Positions 42,066 to 54,100 of a stretch of DNA of 64,000 nt are shown piece after piece; position 1 is the first letter of the stretch, and each line of letters starts with the position of its first letter. The notes beneath the pieces were generated by a model. The model was not told the DNA's origin. It did no database searches and saw nothing but the letters and a program-made list of their open reading frames with translations. The stretch is from Nageia nagi (lineage: Eukaryota; Pinophyta): NCBI GenBank assembly GCA_050084985.1, contig JBITNC010000001.1, positions 164,238,001 to 164,302,000 of the forward strand, read 5' to 3'. The translations under genes were made by a program, and so were the position numbers.

Positions 42066-42959
42066 AAAGGTGATTTTAAATCACCCTGATAGGCCTTATA
42101 ATATGGTTTTCCACTTTTTTTCTATGAGGACATCATAAAAAGTTCAAATAATTAATGGCATCTATAAACCCTCATAACAAACCACCATCATAGATGTAAA
42201 ATTACTTTTAAAAATCACTCAAATAGGGCATTTTAGGGCGATTTAAAATTATCATAAAATACCTTTTTAAGGGGGTTTAGAACTACCCTAAAAGTCTATT
42301 TTAAGGGGTTTTAAAACTACCTTAAAATAACCTTAAAGAATATTTTAAAAAATAAAATCATGTTGGTTTTGGGTGGATGGTTTATTTTTAGTGCTTCATA
42401 AGTTGGTAATTATTATATCTTACCAAATACATTCTTAATCTTACTTGTTTTCTTTTCATGATGTTATAAAACATCATGAGAAGAATAAATAATAAGATTA
42501 AGAATGTGTTTGATAAGATATAACATTATCAACCTATAGAATATTAAAACTAAATATGAAAAAAACATGTTTTGGAAATGATCACAAGGAAATGCATTAA
42601 ACATGTATGGTTTGGAGGCCCTCAAGTGTTTTTAAAAAATACAATTGATTAGTTTTAGACTAGATTCAATAACCTTTACCAGTATTCTTCTTCTATGTGC
42701 AACTTTTGTATCTTTAAAATGGGGCATGGATAAATAACTATATGCAGGTTTCTTTCGCATGTAATTGTGATAACAAGCCTAATAGAAATGTATTCAAAAC
42801 CTGGGACCATTAAGAATGTAAGTATGGAGTTGTTTACTTATTGCTTGTAGAATTCATAACAATTTAGAGTTAGTAAAATAATTTTTAGAGATAAAACCCC
42901 TAAATTTTGTACCTTATGTGTTTTTCTCAAACATTTATACTATGTCTAGTAGGTGGAAT
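42066..42959. repeat. Short palindromic AT-rich repeats, otherwise nothing recognised
   Basis: From about 42070 to 42350, words such as GATTTTAAATCACCCT, GATTTAAAATTATC and TTTTAAAACTACCTTAAAA recur every 30-40 bp in alternating orientation. A similar stretch lies at 58690-58850. The remainder to 42959 shows no gene. Confidence 0.5.
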
Positions 42960-45900
42960 AAAATTGAAAACTTATGAAAAATAGAGGCATCCGAAAACTA
43001 CCTAGATGTAGTTGGATTAAGCAAAATTAAATCTATCGCTAAAGGATTTCAATAATCAAATATGGATAATAATTTTTAATATTTAAATATATAAAAATGG
43101 TCTAATTCCACCCAAAAAATTCTTGGTATTTTAATCCATAGATAGTGCAAAATCTACATAAACCTATAAAGAAATTACTACATAGTATTTGGGTATAGAT
43201 AGCCGATACAAACTTAGGCACATGATAATAGAATGATTCTAAATAAAATGACTACAAAAAATTATAAAGGAATGATAAAATTATAAATGAGATTTTCTCT
43301 ACTCTAAAATTGTACAAGATTCCTAAAAAATAGTTCAATACCATAGCTTTGTAGTATTAAAAAATAAGGCTTTCACAAATACCCCATAAATATATGTAGG
43401 AAGTTAAATTCACTTGATAATATTATGTCAACAATCAACAATATTGTCTTTAATAACAATATTTTTTGAAAAAATAAAATGAAACATGGTTTCGTTTTTA
43501 CCTATAAGTATGCACCATACTCGAGGTTCTTCACAACTCTAGTAATGGGTCTAGTGGAGTGTTTAACAACCCAAATGCAATTTCCAACTTCTTGCTATCC
43601 TAAAAGAGACTCAATTATTTATTGTCAAGCTCCATATCATGCAACACTAGTAAATAATTTCAATAATCAAATCTAAACAATGTTTTTTAGTAGTTAGAGA
43701 TACAAAACATGGTCTTATTCCATCCAAAATATTTTTTAGTATTTTTATGCATGTATTGTGCAAAATTTGTATCAACGTGTAAATAAATTTCTACATAGAA
43801 TTTCAGCCTAAAGGGTAAACATATACATAATATAATGGAATGAATTCAAATAAAATGAATGCATAAAATGATAAAGGATAGAGTAAAAGTTTCTCTTCTC
43901 TCTTCTCTCTTCATACTAAAGTACTGGTTACTTGTAATTCCTTCTCTAATATTTATTTTTCATTGAGTATTATTTCATCTTTTCTATTAAGTAATTCCTT
44001 CAAGTATTTCTTCTTTCATCTTTTCTATTATTGCACCTCATTATCCAGCTCTAAACTCTACAAATGTACAAGATTCCTAAAAAATAGTTCAATACCATGA
44101 CTTTGTAGTATTAAAAAATAAGACTTTCAATAATAAACAATATTGTTTATTTGTAAAAATATTTAATAATAACACTTAAAAAAATGAAATCAAATATGGT
44201 TTATTTTTACCTGAAAGCATGCACCATATCATTGGGAAATAATCTTTAGATCTTATAGTATTTTGCATCAACAATAATATCCATAAGAACATTCTCCATA
44301 TTTGAAATGATGGAATTAGTTTGCATCCCTCGCAATAATTTCCCTTGCAATAATCTTGGAGATAAACTTGGTTGCAATATGAAAATCATCACATATTTGA
44401 AGGTTATTCACAACTCTAATAATTATTCCAAGGAGTCTTTACCAACCCAAATGTAATTACAAACTTTTTGCAATGTTGGTAGAGAAGCAATCATTTATTG
44501 TTAGCATGCACATCTTGCAACACAAATACTGTATTTGGAATATACCTCATTGCCTTCATCTCACTTAATAATTTCTCTAATTTTCCATAAACATCCTATG
44601 TTTACAGGTATGATATGTCTCCTACAAGAAAAGAATGTACCTTTTATCAACCTCAAATTTGGAAAATAATTTTTAATAGTTACATATACAAAAGATGGTT
44701 TAATTCCACCCAAACATTTCTTGGTATTTTTATCCATGGATAGTGCAAATCTGCATCAACCTATAAAGAAATTACTACATAAAATTTAGGCTTAGATGAC
44801 CGATGCAAAAATAGGCACAAAATAATAGAATGATTCTAAACAAAATGACTACACAAAATGATAAAGGCAAGAGCAAAGTAAAATTAAGAGTTTCTCCACT
44901 CTACAATTGTATAATATTTTTGAAAAATAGTTCAATACCATGACTTTATAGTATTAAAAAATAAGGCTTTCACAAATACCCCATCAATATATGTAGGTAG
45001 TTAAGTTCACTTAAAAATATGATATTAGTAATTAATAAGATTGTATATTTGTACATATATTTAATAACAGTACTTTTTGAAAAAATGAAACGAAACATGG
45101 TTTCCTTTTACCTATAAGTATGCACCATACTCAAAGGTCCTTCACAACTTTAATAATGGTTCCAGTGGAGTCTTTAACAACCCAAATACAATTACCAATT
45201 TTTTGTTATATTGGTAGAGAATTAATTCTTTATCGTTAGCCTCTACATCATGCAACACAAGTAAAGAACTCCAATAATAAATTTAAATAATAATTTTTAA
45301 TAAGTTATATATATAAAACATGATCTAATTCCACACAAAAACATTCTTGGTATTTTCATCCATTTACTATGCAAAATTTGGATCAACATATAAAGAAATT
45401 ACTACATATAATTTGCATTGAGATGGTTGATACAAACATAGGCATAATATAATATAATGAATCCAAATAAAATGACTGCATTGAATGATAAAGAATAGAG
45501 AAAGAGTTTCTTTGCTCTCTTCATACCAAAGTACTAGTTACTTGTAATCCCTTATTATTTAAGATTTATTGTTCATTGAGTATTTTCTATTTTTTTCAAG
45601 TATTTCTTCTTCCATTTGCTATTATTGCACCTCCTTCTGTAGCTCTACACTCTACAATTGTACAATATTCCTAAAAAATAGTTCAATACCATGACTTCAT
45701 ACTATTAAAAAATAAGGCTTTCAAAAATACCCCATCAATATAAGTAGGTAGTTACATTCACTTAACAATATAAAGGTCAACAATCAACAACATTGTTTAT
45801 TTTTACATATAATTAATAACAACAATTTTTGAAGAAAGATGAAATGAAATATGATTTATTTCTACTTTAAAGCATGCATCATGTCATTGTGAAAGAATAT

Positions 45901-46045
45901 TTAGATCTTATAATACTTTGCATCAACAATAATCTCTATAAGAAAATTCTACATATTTGAAATGATGAAATCAATTTGCATCCCTCACAACAATATCCCT
46001 TGTAATAATATTGGAAATAAAACTTGGTTACATTATGATAGTCAT
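42960..46045 (-). repeat. Tandem array of about 0.8-kb units carrying PPR-DYW tail fragments
   Basis: Four units follow one another: about 42960-43680, 43680-44660, 44660-45265 and 45270 onward (continuing after an inserted element at 48017). Each carries the landmarks GGTCTAATTCCA-like text, AAAATAGTTCAATACCAT, and AAAAATAAGGCTTTCA (near 43360, 44110, 44955, 45705). Units 1 and 3 and units 2 and 4 are the closest pairs, about 1.6 kb apart, so an older duplication was itself duplicated. Units 1-3 end at their right side with antisense DYW-domain text (43500-43660, 44390-44640, 45120-45260). The array therefore consists of the 3' end of the PPR pseudogene plus its downstream flank. Confidence 0.65.
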
Positions 46046-48011
46046 TGTTATAATCAAAATAATAATTTATTAGGGTTATTTAATAAACAAATAATAATAA
46101 AAGAATAGAAACATGAAAGATAAGAATGATCCCAAATGACCTAATTGACCTTTACCTATCAAAATTGGATTAACAAAAATATACAAACCTATGTTTTACT
46201 TGTTATAATGATTAGAGGTGAAATTTGATTCAAATATGATTGATGAAATACCTATATGCAAAATGGAGCCATTGAACCATCCTCAACAATGATATCACTA
46301 GGGATCCAACAACATCACCCAAATATCTTTCGAGAATGCCTCACAGTTTTCTTCATTATAATTGACACTCCTACTATGCTCAAAATATTGCATAGAATTA
46401 GATTAGAAATATCACATAATTACATAAATTAGAGTATAACAAAATCATAATATGATAGGTGGCATCAAGAGAAACTAGTCAAAAGGACCAAATTATGTTA
46501 CCACCTATCAAGGATTCTAGATCATGTCATGATTTCCCATGGAAAACCCTTCAACCTTTATAAATAGTAGGCCTAGTAACAAGGATCCTCCTTGGGATTA
46601 TGGTGTACATAGTCCAACAATCCTTCTTGGGCTTATCTTTGGACTGACTTGTTATCATAAAACATAAAGGTATATGAGTGTACATAATGAAAAGAGCATT
46701 AAATTGAATTTTTTTTAGGTGTTAACTAATACCCCACTTTGAATATGATTTGATACTTTTGGAACAAAATAAAATCAAAATATAAATTTAAAATATAACA
46801 CTATTAAGAAATAAAATACTCCCTAAAAAATATCTTCACGATGACAACTTTGGATGCCCCAATTTTCATCAATATTATGCCCCCTCTTTGACTTAGTTGT
46901 GACATGATGAACTACTCAACATAGAAGCAACCCAAGATAAAGATAAATGAATATATAATCCACTAAAATAAGAAATATTTTTCATAATATATCTCAAATA
47001 TAGATATTAAATATCATATCACATGCATGTCATGAAAGAACAAGATACCAAACCTATGCTTGGTGCTTACCCACCAAGCGTGTATGAAGAGATTGCCTCC
47101 AATTAAGAAGCACTTTATGCCTCAACTTAATGATGAGGGATTCCCAATCACCATCAATTATAAAGACTTAGAGTATAGCATAATGTTTATCATGACCCTC
47201 ATAATACACCAATTTGCTATAAATTATGATCCTTTCCAAAATTTTCATCATCAAGTGTCATAATATGCAAGTGGTGAGTAATGGAATGCTCATCATTACT
47301 CCCCATAAAATATCAATTTACCAAATACTATGATCCTTTATGAAATACTCATTAATACTCCCCACAAAGTTTCTATTTTATGGGTAACAAAATGCTCATA
47401 ATCACCCCTATCATTAATAGCAATATACTTAATTTATGGGTAACTAATAGGAAATGGGATTATCATCATAGCACATATCAATCTTTTTGACAAGGGATAT
47501 TATTAGTGTGCGAATATTGATTGAAATATACTTATTTATTCATCAACAAAGAACATGATCCCTATTTTAGAGGCTTTGTTAATTGAAAGCTAAAAATTTA
47601 CTATAACCTAAGCAGTGCCACCCAGGTTTCCTTAACAAAGTATAGAAACTGTAAACCCTAAAGGTCTATCTTTGAAAAAATTTCTAAAAATCTATCTTAT
47701 CTTCATCATATATGTATTTTTTCATAAAATTTTATGATCATTTTAGTAAATTTGGAGCCAAATTGCCCCAATTACCATTTTTCTAAAAATTGAATGCATC
47801 TCATCAATCAACTTCTCATTTTTATTTAAAAAATCTAAAAATGGGTAAGACTCCTTGGGCTTATCTCTAGACTGACTTGTTATCATAAAACACAAAATGT
47901 ATATGAATGTGCATAATGAAAAGAGAATTAAATAACTTAAATAAATAAATTACTTAAAATACCTAAAAGGTGTATTTTAATTAAATTAAAATTCCTTTTT
48001 AGGTGTTAAAG
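46046..48011 (-). mobile_element. Deleted gypsy-like LTR element with GTCAT target duplication
   Basis: GTCAT at 46041-46045 and again at 48012-48016 frames the element. The left LTR is 46046-46727 (starts TGTTATAATC, ends AGGTGTTAAC). The right LTR survives only as 47851-48011 and matches left-LTR bases from about 46605 to its end. Between them no pol or gag is readable (46728-47850; one open frame at 47060-47263 is unrecognised). The left LTR matches, in reverse complement, the plus-strand LTR at 61972-62676, which shows this one is on the minus strand. Text on either side rejoins to continue the PPR-DYW unit, confirming insertion into it. Confidence 0.75.
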
Positions 48012-48016
48012 GTCAT

Positions 48017-50402
48017 CATATACTCAAAGATTCTTTACAACTTTATAATTATTCCAAGGGAATCTTTAACAACTTGAATGTAATTTCCAACTTTTTCCTA
48101 TCCTGACAGAGAAGTAATTCTTTATCGTCAGCCTCCACATCCCATAACATAGGTATTGTATTTGGAATATACCCCATTTCCTTAATTTGACTTGATAGTT
48201 TCTCCAATTTTCTATAGATATCTTGTATTTGTGGGTGTGGTTAGTCTCCTATAAGAAAAGTATGTACCCTTTTGTTAAATTCCATCCAAATACATCCAGG
48301 TGTCTTCTTCATTCTTTTATCTTTCATTAATGTCATTAATCTTTGAACATTATTCCAACAAAAAAAGTATCATTTCCATAAATTCCCTCATTCCTACATT
48401 CTTATATGATATTCAAGTACCGATAATATACATCCACACATTTGATTTAGGTTTTATGGGCATATTGAAAATGAAGTTCAAAGCTTTCTCAAGATAGCCT
48501 ACATGGCCAAGAAGGTTAACAATAGATAATTATTCTTCTTAGAAATAATGCAATAAAATATTTTGTTATCAAGGTTGGTTCCCAAGTGCTTCATCATATC
48601 AAATAGTTTAATGGAATCCTTATTGTAGTCATGAATTACATATCCCCTAATCATTATAGTCCATGAAATTATGTCTAAATCATGCATCTTGTAAAAAAAC
48701 TTTTGATCCTTGTTTATTATTCCACTTTTTTCATACATTTTATCATGATGTTCATAACCACAAAATTAAATGAAAAGCCATTTTCAACTACTTTTTTATG
48801 GATATTTATACCTTCTTTGAGAGATACTATGGTGGCACATGCTAGAATAATGTTGGTAAAGGTTTCAAAGTTTGTCCTTACACCTAACAATTGCATTTTC
48901 TTAAAAGTATCTAGATCCTTTCCAAAAAAACCCATTTTTTGCATATCCTGGGATCATTGCAGTACATGAGATTGCATCTAGATGAGGTATTTTATCAAAT
49001 AATTAATGGGCCCTTTCAATGTATTCATTTTATGCATATACTATGATCATTGCAGTCCATGACACTTTGTTTGATTCATGCATCTTGTCAAACAATTTGT
49101 GTACCTTCTTTATGCTTCTATAACCATAACATTTTCTAGGTATCATAACCAAACTTTGAATAAGTCTATTTTGTATAAATTTGTTATTAGATAGGCCAAA
49201 TTTCAATTTGATGCGATTGATAAGTGAATGAACTTTCCATATAGAAGAGCATTATGGGTAATATTATGATTCCACCAAGCAAGACCAAGAGAGAAAAAGG
49301 CTTTCAAATACTATACCAATGCACTCTCTACATAGCCTTCAATTTCATGGTGGTTCATGAGGAAATATTCAAGGCCACCAAGGGAAAAAAGTTATTATAT
49401 ATTATAGACTTGAGGATACTGCAAGGCCTTCAGTGGTTGAAACTTATCAAAACATTATGTTCTAGAACAAAGAGTTCCCAAAGTATCAAACTCAAAACCA
49501 TGGGATCTAGATCCCCTTTAGATTTCAAGAAGTGGAAAATGGCTCTATCCAACAAAGACAAAACCCTAGGCATGCCCTTGGAATTCAATTGATAATAAAA
49601 CCTTTAAACCCCTCCATGTTGGATCCTTAATTTCTTCAACTCCAATATGGGGAAATCCTTCTTATAAATAATGTTTTATAGTTTCAAAATTTTTTGAAGG
49701 AGATCCAAAGTTATTTTCAATGTATTTTATGAAAAATCCACCATTTGAATCTATGCATTATGACTTTGTGGAGCAGGATGCCAACCAAATGATTCTTAGA
49801 GTTGTTGCATTATTATTCTTCCATGATTAATATATGATTTTGATTATAGAGAGTGAATGTAATGTGAAAGAGGATGTATTTCATGAAATGAAGAAAGCGA
49901 GGAATCATGAAAATGGTGGAGGTAGAAGTTTACACGGTTAAGAAGGTCAACAATGCATGTATAATGATTCATCCTATATATAATGTAATACAAGTCACTC
50001 ATTTTATTACAATATTTACAATCCTAATCCATTAGACCTACACGGTTGAATGCAAGCATAACACATATAAATGTTATGTTGTTAAGGTTGGTTCTAATTG
50101 CTTCATTAGATAAAATATTTTAAGGGTACCCTTATTGTATCCATGAATTACATATACTTAAATCATTGCATTACATGAAATGTATTTGCATCATGATCTT
50201 CTACAATTTGCATACATGGCTAGTAGAGCACTCACAACCACAACATTTGATGAAAAATTATGTTCAACTACTCTTTAATGGATGTCCATACCTTCTTGTA
50301 GAGCTCCCATAGTGGAATATGTTAGAAGAATATTGAAAAAGGTTGCAGAGCTTGACTTTATACTTGAGACATGCATTTGCAATCATGGCTATCAGAGGAC
50401 TC
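48017..50402 (-). pseudogene. PPR protein (E/E+/DYW class) pseudogene, 3' part
   Basis: Read on the minus strand from 50402: PPR motifs with GALQEGMDIHKRVVEHNFSS (about 50300-50240), a gap holding a GRAS relic, then KEGINIHKKVVENGFSFN (about 48815), VISWTIMIRGYVIHDYNKDSIKLF (48670-48600), the E+ signature KKTPGCIWMEFNKRVHTFLIGD (about 48320-48255), and the start of a DYW domain. This last part has HPQIQDIYRKLEKL, then MGYIPNT, then VVK (48245-48030). Such proteins normally edit organellar RNA. Stops and frameshifts run throughout and the catalytic HxE region and the DYW C-terminus are absent. The 5' part lies beyond an inserted copia element, at 58371-58620. Confidence 0.75.
49230..49950 (+). 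pseudogene. GRAS transcription factor relic
   Basis: The open frame 49254-49592 contains YIAFNFMVVHEEIFKATKG followed by KLLYIIDLRILQGLQWLKLI, which is the VHIID region of GRAS proteins with changes (YIIDL for VHIID). GSRSPLDFK and LGMPLEFN follow in family order. After a stop, other frames give FLKEIQSYFQCI, VEQDANQ (VTLVEQDAN motif, about 49785) and HYYSSM. The N-terminal part and the final SAW region are missing. It lies opposite to, and within, the PPR pseudogene, so it arrived as a separate insertion or rearrangement. Confidence 0.7.
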
Positions 50403-50891
50403 TGTTAGAATTTGTAATGAAATATTGTGAATATCTAAACTCCTTGTAAATTCAATTAATCACTTAAAGGATATTTAGATACCTTAAGAGATTAATTGAA
50501 TTCTTTATTATGTAAACTTTGACCTTACCATGTGGTTAGTTGGTAGGTTAAAGTTAGGTAATATATTTATTGTAACCCTAACCTTACCCTTGGGTTAAAG
50601 GGAGGTTAAGGAGGTGCTCTCATGATATAAATAGAGGGCCTCTCCTCTTGTAATATCACTTAGATTTTGAGTAAGATTACTCTACTAGTTTGTGTAGGAG
50701 AGAAAGGAATTGTAGTAAGAGGGTGCATAGTTTGAGAATTGAGATCTAGTTGTGGATGTACTCCCAAGGAGGGAGGAACCACTTATATTGGTGTTATCTT
50801 GTGTGAATGGTGTTATTAGCTTATAGATGTTGAATGATTAAGTTTCCTATAGTCTTGGACCTTGAGGATTAGTGTAGATCTAATTCCATCA
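50403..50891 (+). repeat. 5' LTR of the copia element
   Basis: The LTR starts TGTTAGAATTTG and ends ATTCCATCA. A TATA box, GATATAAATAGAGGGCC, lies near 50625. The downstream part contains GAGATCTAGTTG and GGAGGAACCACTTATA, also found in the solo LTR at 2468-2965. Confidence 0.92.
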
Positions 50892-50893
50892 AT

Positions 50894-50905
50894 TGGTATT
50901 AGAGC
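50894..50905 (+). other. Primer-binding site (initiator tRNA-Met type)
   Basis: TGGTATTAGAGC lies two bases after the 5' LTR and differs at one position from the common copia primer-binding site TGGTATCAGAGC. Confidence 0.85.
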
Positions 50906-53208
50906 TTGGTGTGGAAGCTTCTTCAACATTCTTTGAAACTTCTTCAATTTGGAGGTCTCCATTTCTCATCTTCTTACATTGTTGAGGATATTGTTGCAAA
51001 TCACTCCTTCCTTGTTGAATGTCTACTTTATCCGTCTCTCCATCACCCCTCATACAACACAGTGCAAATAAGAATGCATGAGAAGGGGAAGGGCAAGAGG
51101 AAGGGGAAGGTGGAAATGAGGAGGATCGAGAATCCGATAAGCTGGTAGATCACATTCTCCAAATGCAAAGCGGGACTCTTCAAAAAGGCGGTAGAGCTCT
51201 CTTCTCTATGATGTCGACCTTGCCCTCATCATTTCCTCCCCATCCAGAAAACTCTACCACTCTCCCACTCCCAACCAAATGCTACCTCTGCCACCACCGC
51301 TCCACAACTGAATGCAACCTTTACCAGCTTTCTTTGAGTTTATGCCATCGTGGAAGAATTGTAAGTGCCCTGATGAGAGGCTATCTATGGCTTCATTATT
51401 AGACATCGTAGACTTGCCCCTCTTTGATTCTTGCAGACGTTGTTGTTGCATGGCCACTTATAAAACCTCCACCTTCACGTGTAGTGGGAACTTCTCTTTC
51501 CTCGCCACTCACCTCAGAGTCCCTTAAAATGGACCTCTCAACCCTTCGCACACATCACAGCCCTGCACCTCTGAACACGTTTTTTTTACTCATCATTTTT
51601 TTTTCTTTGAGTATGTTCTTTTAACTCTAAAGTGCATTAAAAAATGGGGGGAGGTGTTTCATTTATTTTGGTAGAAGATCATTAATGGCATTGAGTTTTC
51701 TTGTTGGATGAGAGACAATGCATTAATTTTTGAGTTGGAAATATTTTGTATTCTTTGCAAAGTCTCTCTAATGCTTTAATTTTTTTGGTAAGAAGCATTA
51801 ATTATTTGAAGTCAAACCTTGTTGGGTAGAAGTTTTTTTTTCCAAAAAGGAGGCTAATTTAATTTTGTTGAGCATGATAGTCAATCCTCATAAAGTTTTG
51901 ATAGGTACACACCTTACCTCTTGCAAGATGTGGTTGTCCAAAAATTAAAGTCTCTTTTCTCCATAAGTTTTATGAGCATGATATTTTTCTTACCTAAAAG
52001 AGGAAATTTTTTGGAGCTACATGATCAAGTATTTCTAAAATTTTCTTTCTTTAAGTTCAAATTAAATACTTATAGTGCCTTTTTTTTAAAGTAAGAAGGG
52101 GGAGAATTTAGTGCCTTTTTTGAAGTCATTAAATGTCAAGTTTGTTAATGCTTAACTTATGCATTTTTTAATTCTCTAAATGCTTAAACTAATGCTAAAG
52201 TAGGACTTAAGCGTTGTCTATGAATTCATGATTTATGCCAAGTATAAATGGACTTATTCATTAAATGTTAAGTTATGAATAAACCCTAGGCATTCTTTGC
52301 TAAGTGATTTATGACATTTCTTTTTACTAGTCATGAGTAGGACTTAGAACATTTAAAAATGAATTCATGCTAAGTATAGAACTTATGCAATTTTTTTTTA
52401 AAATTAATGAATGGATTAATGCTAAGTAGGACTTAGCCATTTTAAATTCATTAAAGTGTTGAATGAATTTATGAACTTGAGCAAGTATGCAAAATGTAAA
52501 AATGTCCTTTAGGGGTTAGTACAAAACCCATTGGACTCTTATATTTCAAGTTCTTGTGGATGATGTATTTTTAATACTTTACTTTATATTTTTGCATAAT
52601 TGCTCTATACTTGCAAAATGCAAAATATTGAAAGTAACCCCTAAAATGAACACATCCGCACGTACTTTTCCACAACATGACTTGTTTGGGGAGCCACAAG
52701 GGGAGGATAGGGCAGACTAGAGCCTTTTTAGTCCGAAGAACCAAGTGGTGGTAAATCCATCTTAATTGCCCCTAAGACCTCTGTTGGATTGGACATAACT
52801 CTATTAGGTGGATAGGCATGTGTGTAGTGATACCACATGTCCGCACATCCATTCAGGGATTATCCTGATAACCTAGGAGGAAAACTTGAAAACCTTAAAC
52901 AAGATAATTAAAATGGTCGGTCCAACATACGTCGGATCCTTGGAAAATAGTTGGTACTTCTCCTTGAGAGAGTATATTACTGAACAAGGTGAACTGGTTG
53001 AGGACTGGTAGTACTTGGGCTCCACTTTGCGGGCATCTAGGTGAAGGCCTAATTCTATTCAAGAAAACAACCTCAACTTTATCCTTCTACGGATCTTGGT
53101 TATAAGTTTGCACATGTGGGACATGTTTACTTATCAATGTTTAATTTGTATAGATGGTAAATTGTAGAAATTTATTCATTCTTCTTGCTTATTTACTTTT
53201 GTGTAGCA
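50906..53208 (+). other. Long leader of the copia element, with a C-rich insert
   Basis: There are 2.3 kb between the primer-binding site and gag, long for a copia leader. About 51000-51600 differs in composition from the rest (C-rich plus strand with overlapping open frames at 51163-51402, 51312-51527 and 51424-51624). It may be a captured host fragment. About 51640-52600 is T-rich and repetitive, with AGTAGGACTTA-like words recurring. About 52660-53160 looks like ordinary leader. No protein family was recognised. Confidence 0.5.
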
Positions 53209-54100
53209 ATGGTTGAAACCTTCATACCCAAGCATATACTCGACGGTTCCAACTTTGGCATATGGGAACCTCGTATGAAAGCTAAGTTACAAGTAAGGAA
53301 GCTATGGCAGATAGTTAATGAAGACTTGGTTGCTCCTACAGATGAGAAGGCTCTTGAAATCTACAACTCAAAGAATGAGTTAGCAACTTTAATGATTTAT
53401 CATGCAGTTTCAGATGATGTACTTCTCATGATCTCTTCTTCAACATCAACAAAGGAAGCTTGGGATAGGCTGAAGAAAATTTACCTTGGGTCAAAATTTT
53501 CAAGGAGGTTCACTATTTTACAAAAGGTGTTGCAATATCGTTAAGGTGAAGATGAAAGTGCTTCTATTTACTTGACCAAAATCATTGACCTCAGGACACA
53601 ACTGGTTGGCTGTGGGTGCAACTGGATCAATGATGAGTTCATGGTCTTCATCATTCTTCAAAGCCTTTCTACAAAGTTTAGTAACTTTGTCACGGTTATG
53701 GAAACTAGGCTCGATGATGAAGAAGATGTCATCTCTCTTGATAACCTTTCTAGACTCCTTCTGAAGCATGAGGAAACTTTGAATAAGAAAATGTTGAAAT
53801 TTTCCCCAAAGGACAAAAGCATTGCTCTAGGAGCAACCAAAACTCCTTTCAAGAAGAAGTTCAAACATTATAAATCCAAAGATAACAAATCCTCATCTAC
53901 CTTCAGGAAGCATGAGAAAAAGGGCAACAATAATGACAACTTTAAGCAAAGGAATGACAAAGCTGGATCAAGCAATCCAAAACCTAAGGAAAAGTTTGAT
54001 GGAAATTGTAACTTTTGTGGCATCTTTGGTCACAAATAGTATGATTATTATAAAAATAAATTTGCTGAAAAAGGCAAGGGAAATGCAAATGTGAAAAATT
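53209..54100 (+). pseudogene. Copia gag, mutated
   Basis: The ATG at 53209 opens MVETFIPKHILDGSNFGIW, a typical copia gag start. The UBN2-type capsid text follows (KEAWDRLKKIYLG; VISLDNLSRLLLKHEE), then a Lys/Asn-rich linker and a zinc knuckle CNFCGIFGHK. Lesions are a TAA at 53542, a TAG at 54037 inside the knuckle, Tyr in place of the last knuckle Cys, and a frame change near 54090-54110. Confidence 0.85.

Noticed and set aside
42960-46045. Interpretation of the 0.8-kb units as a centromeric-type satellite
   Set aside because: Only four diverged units occur, they contain DYW coding text and they are continuous with a PPR pseudogene; local tandem duplication fits better.
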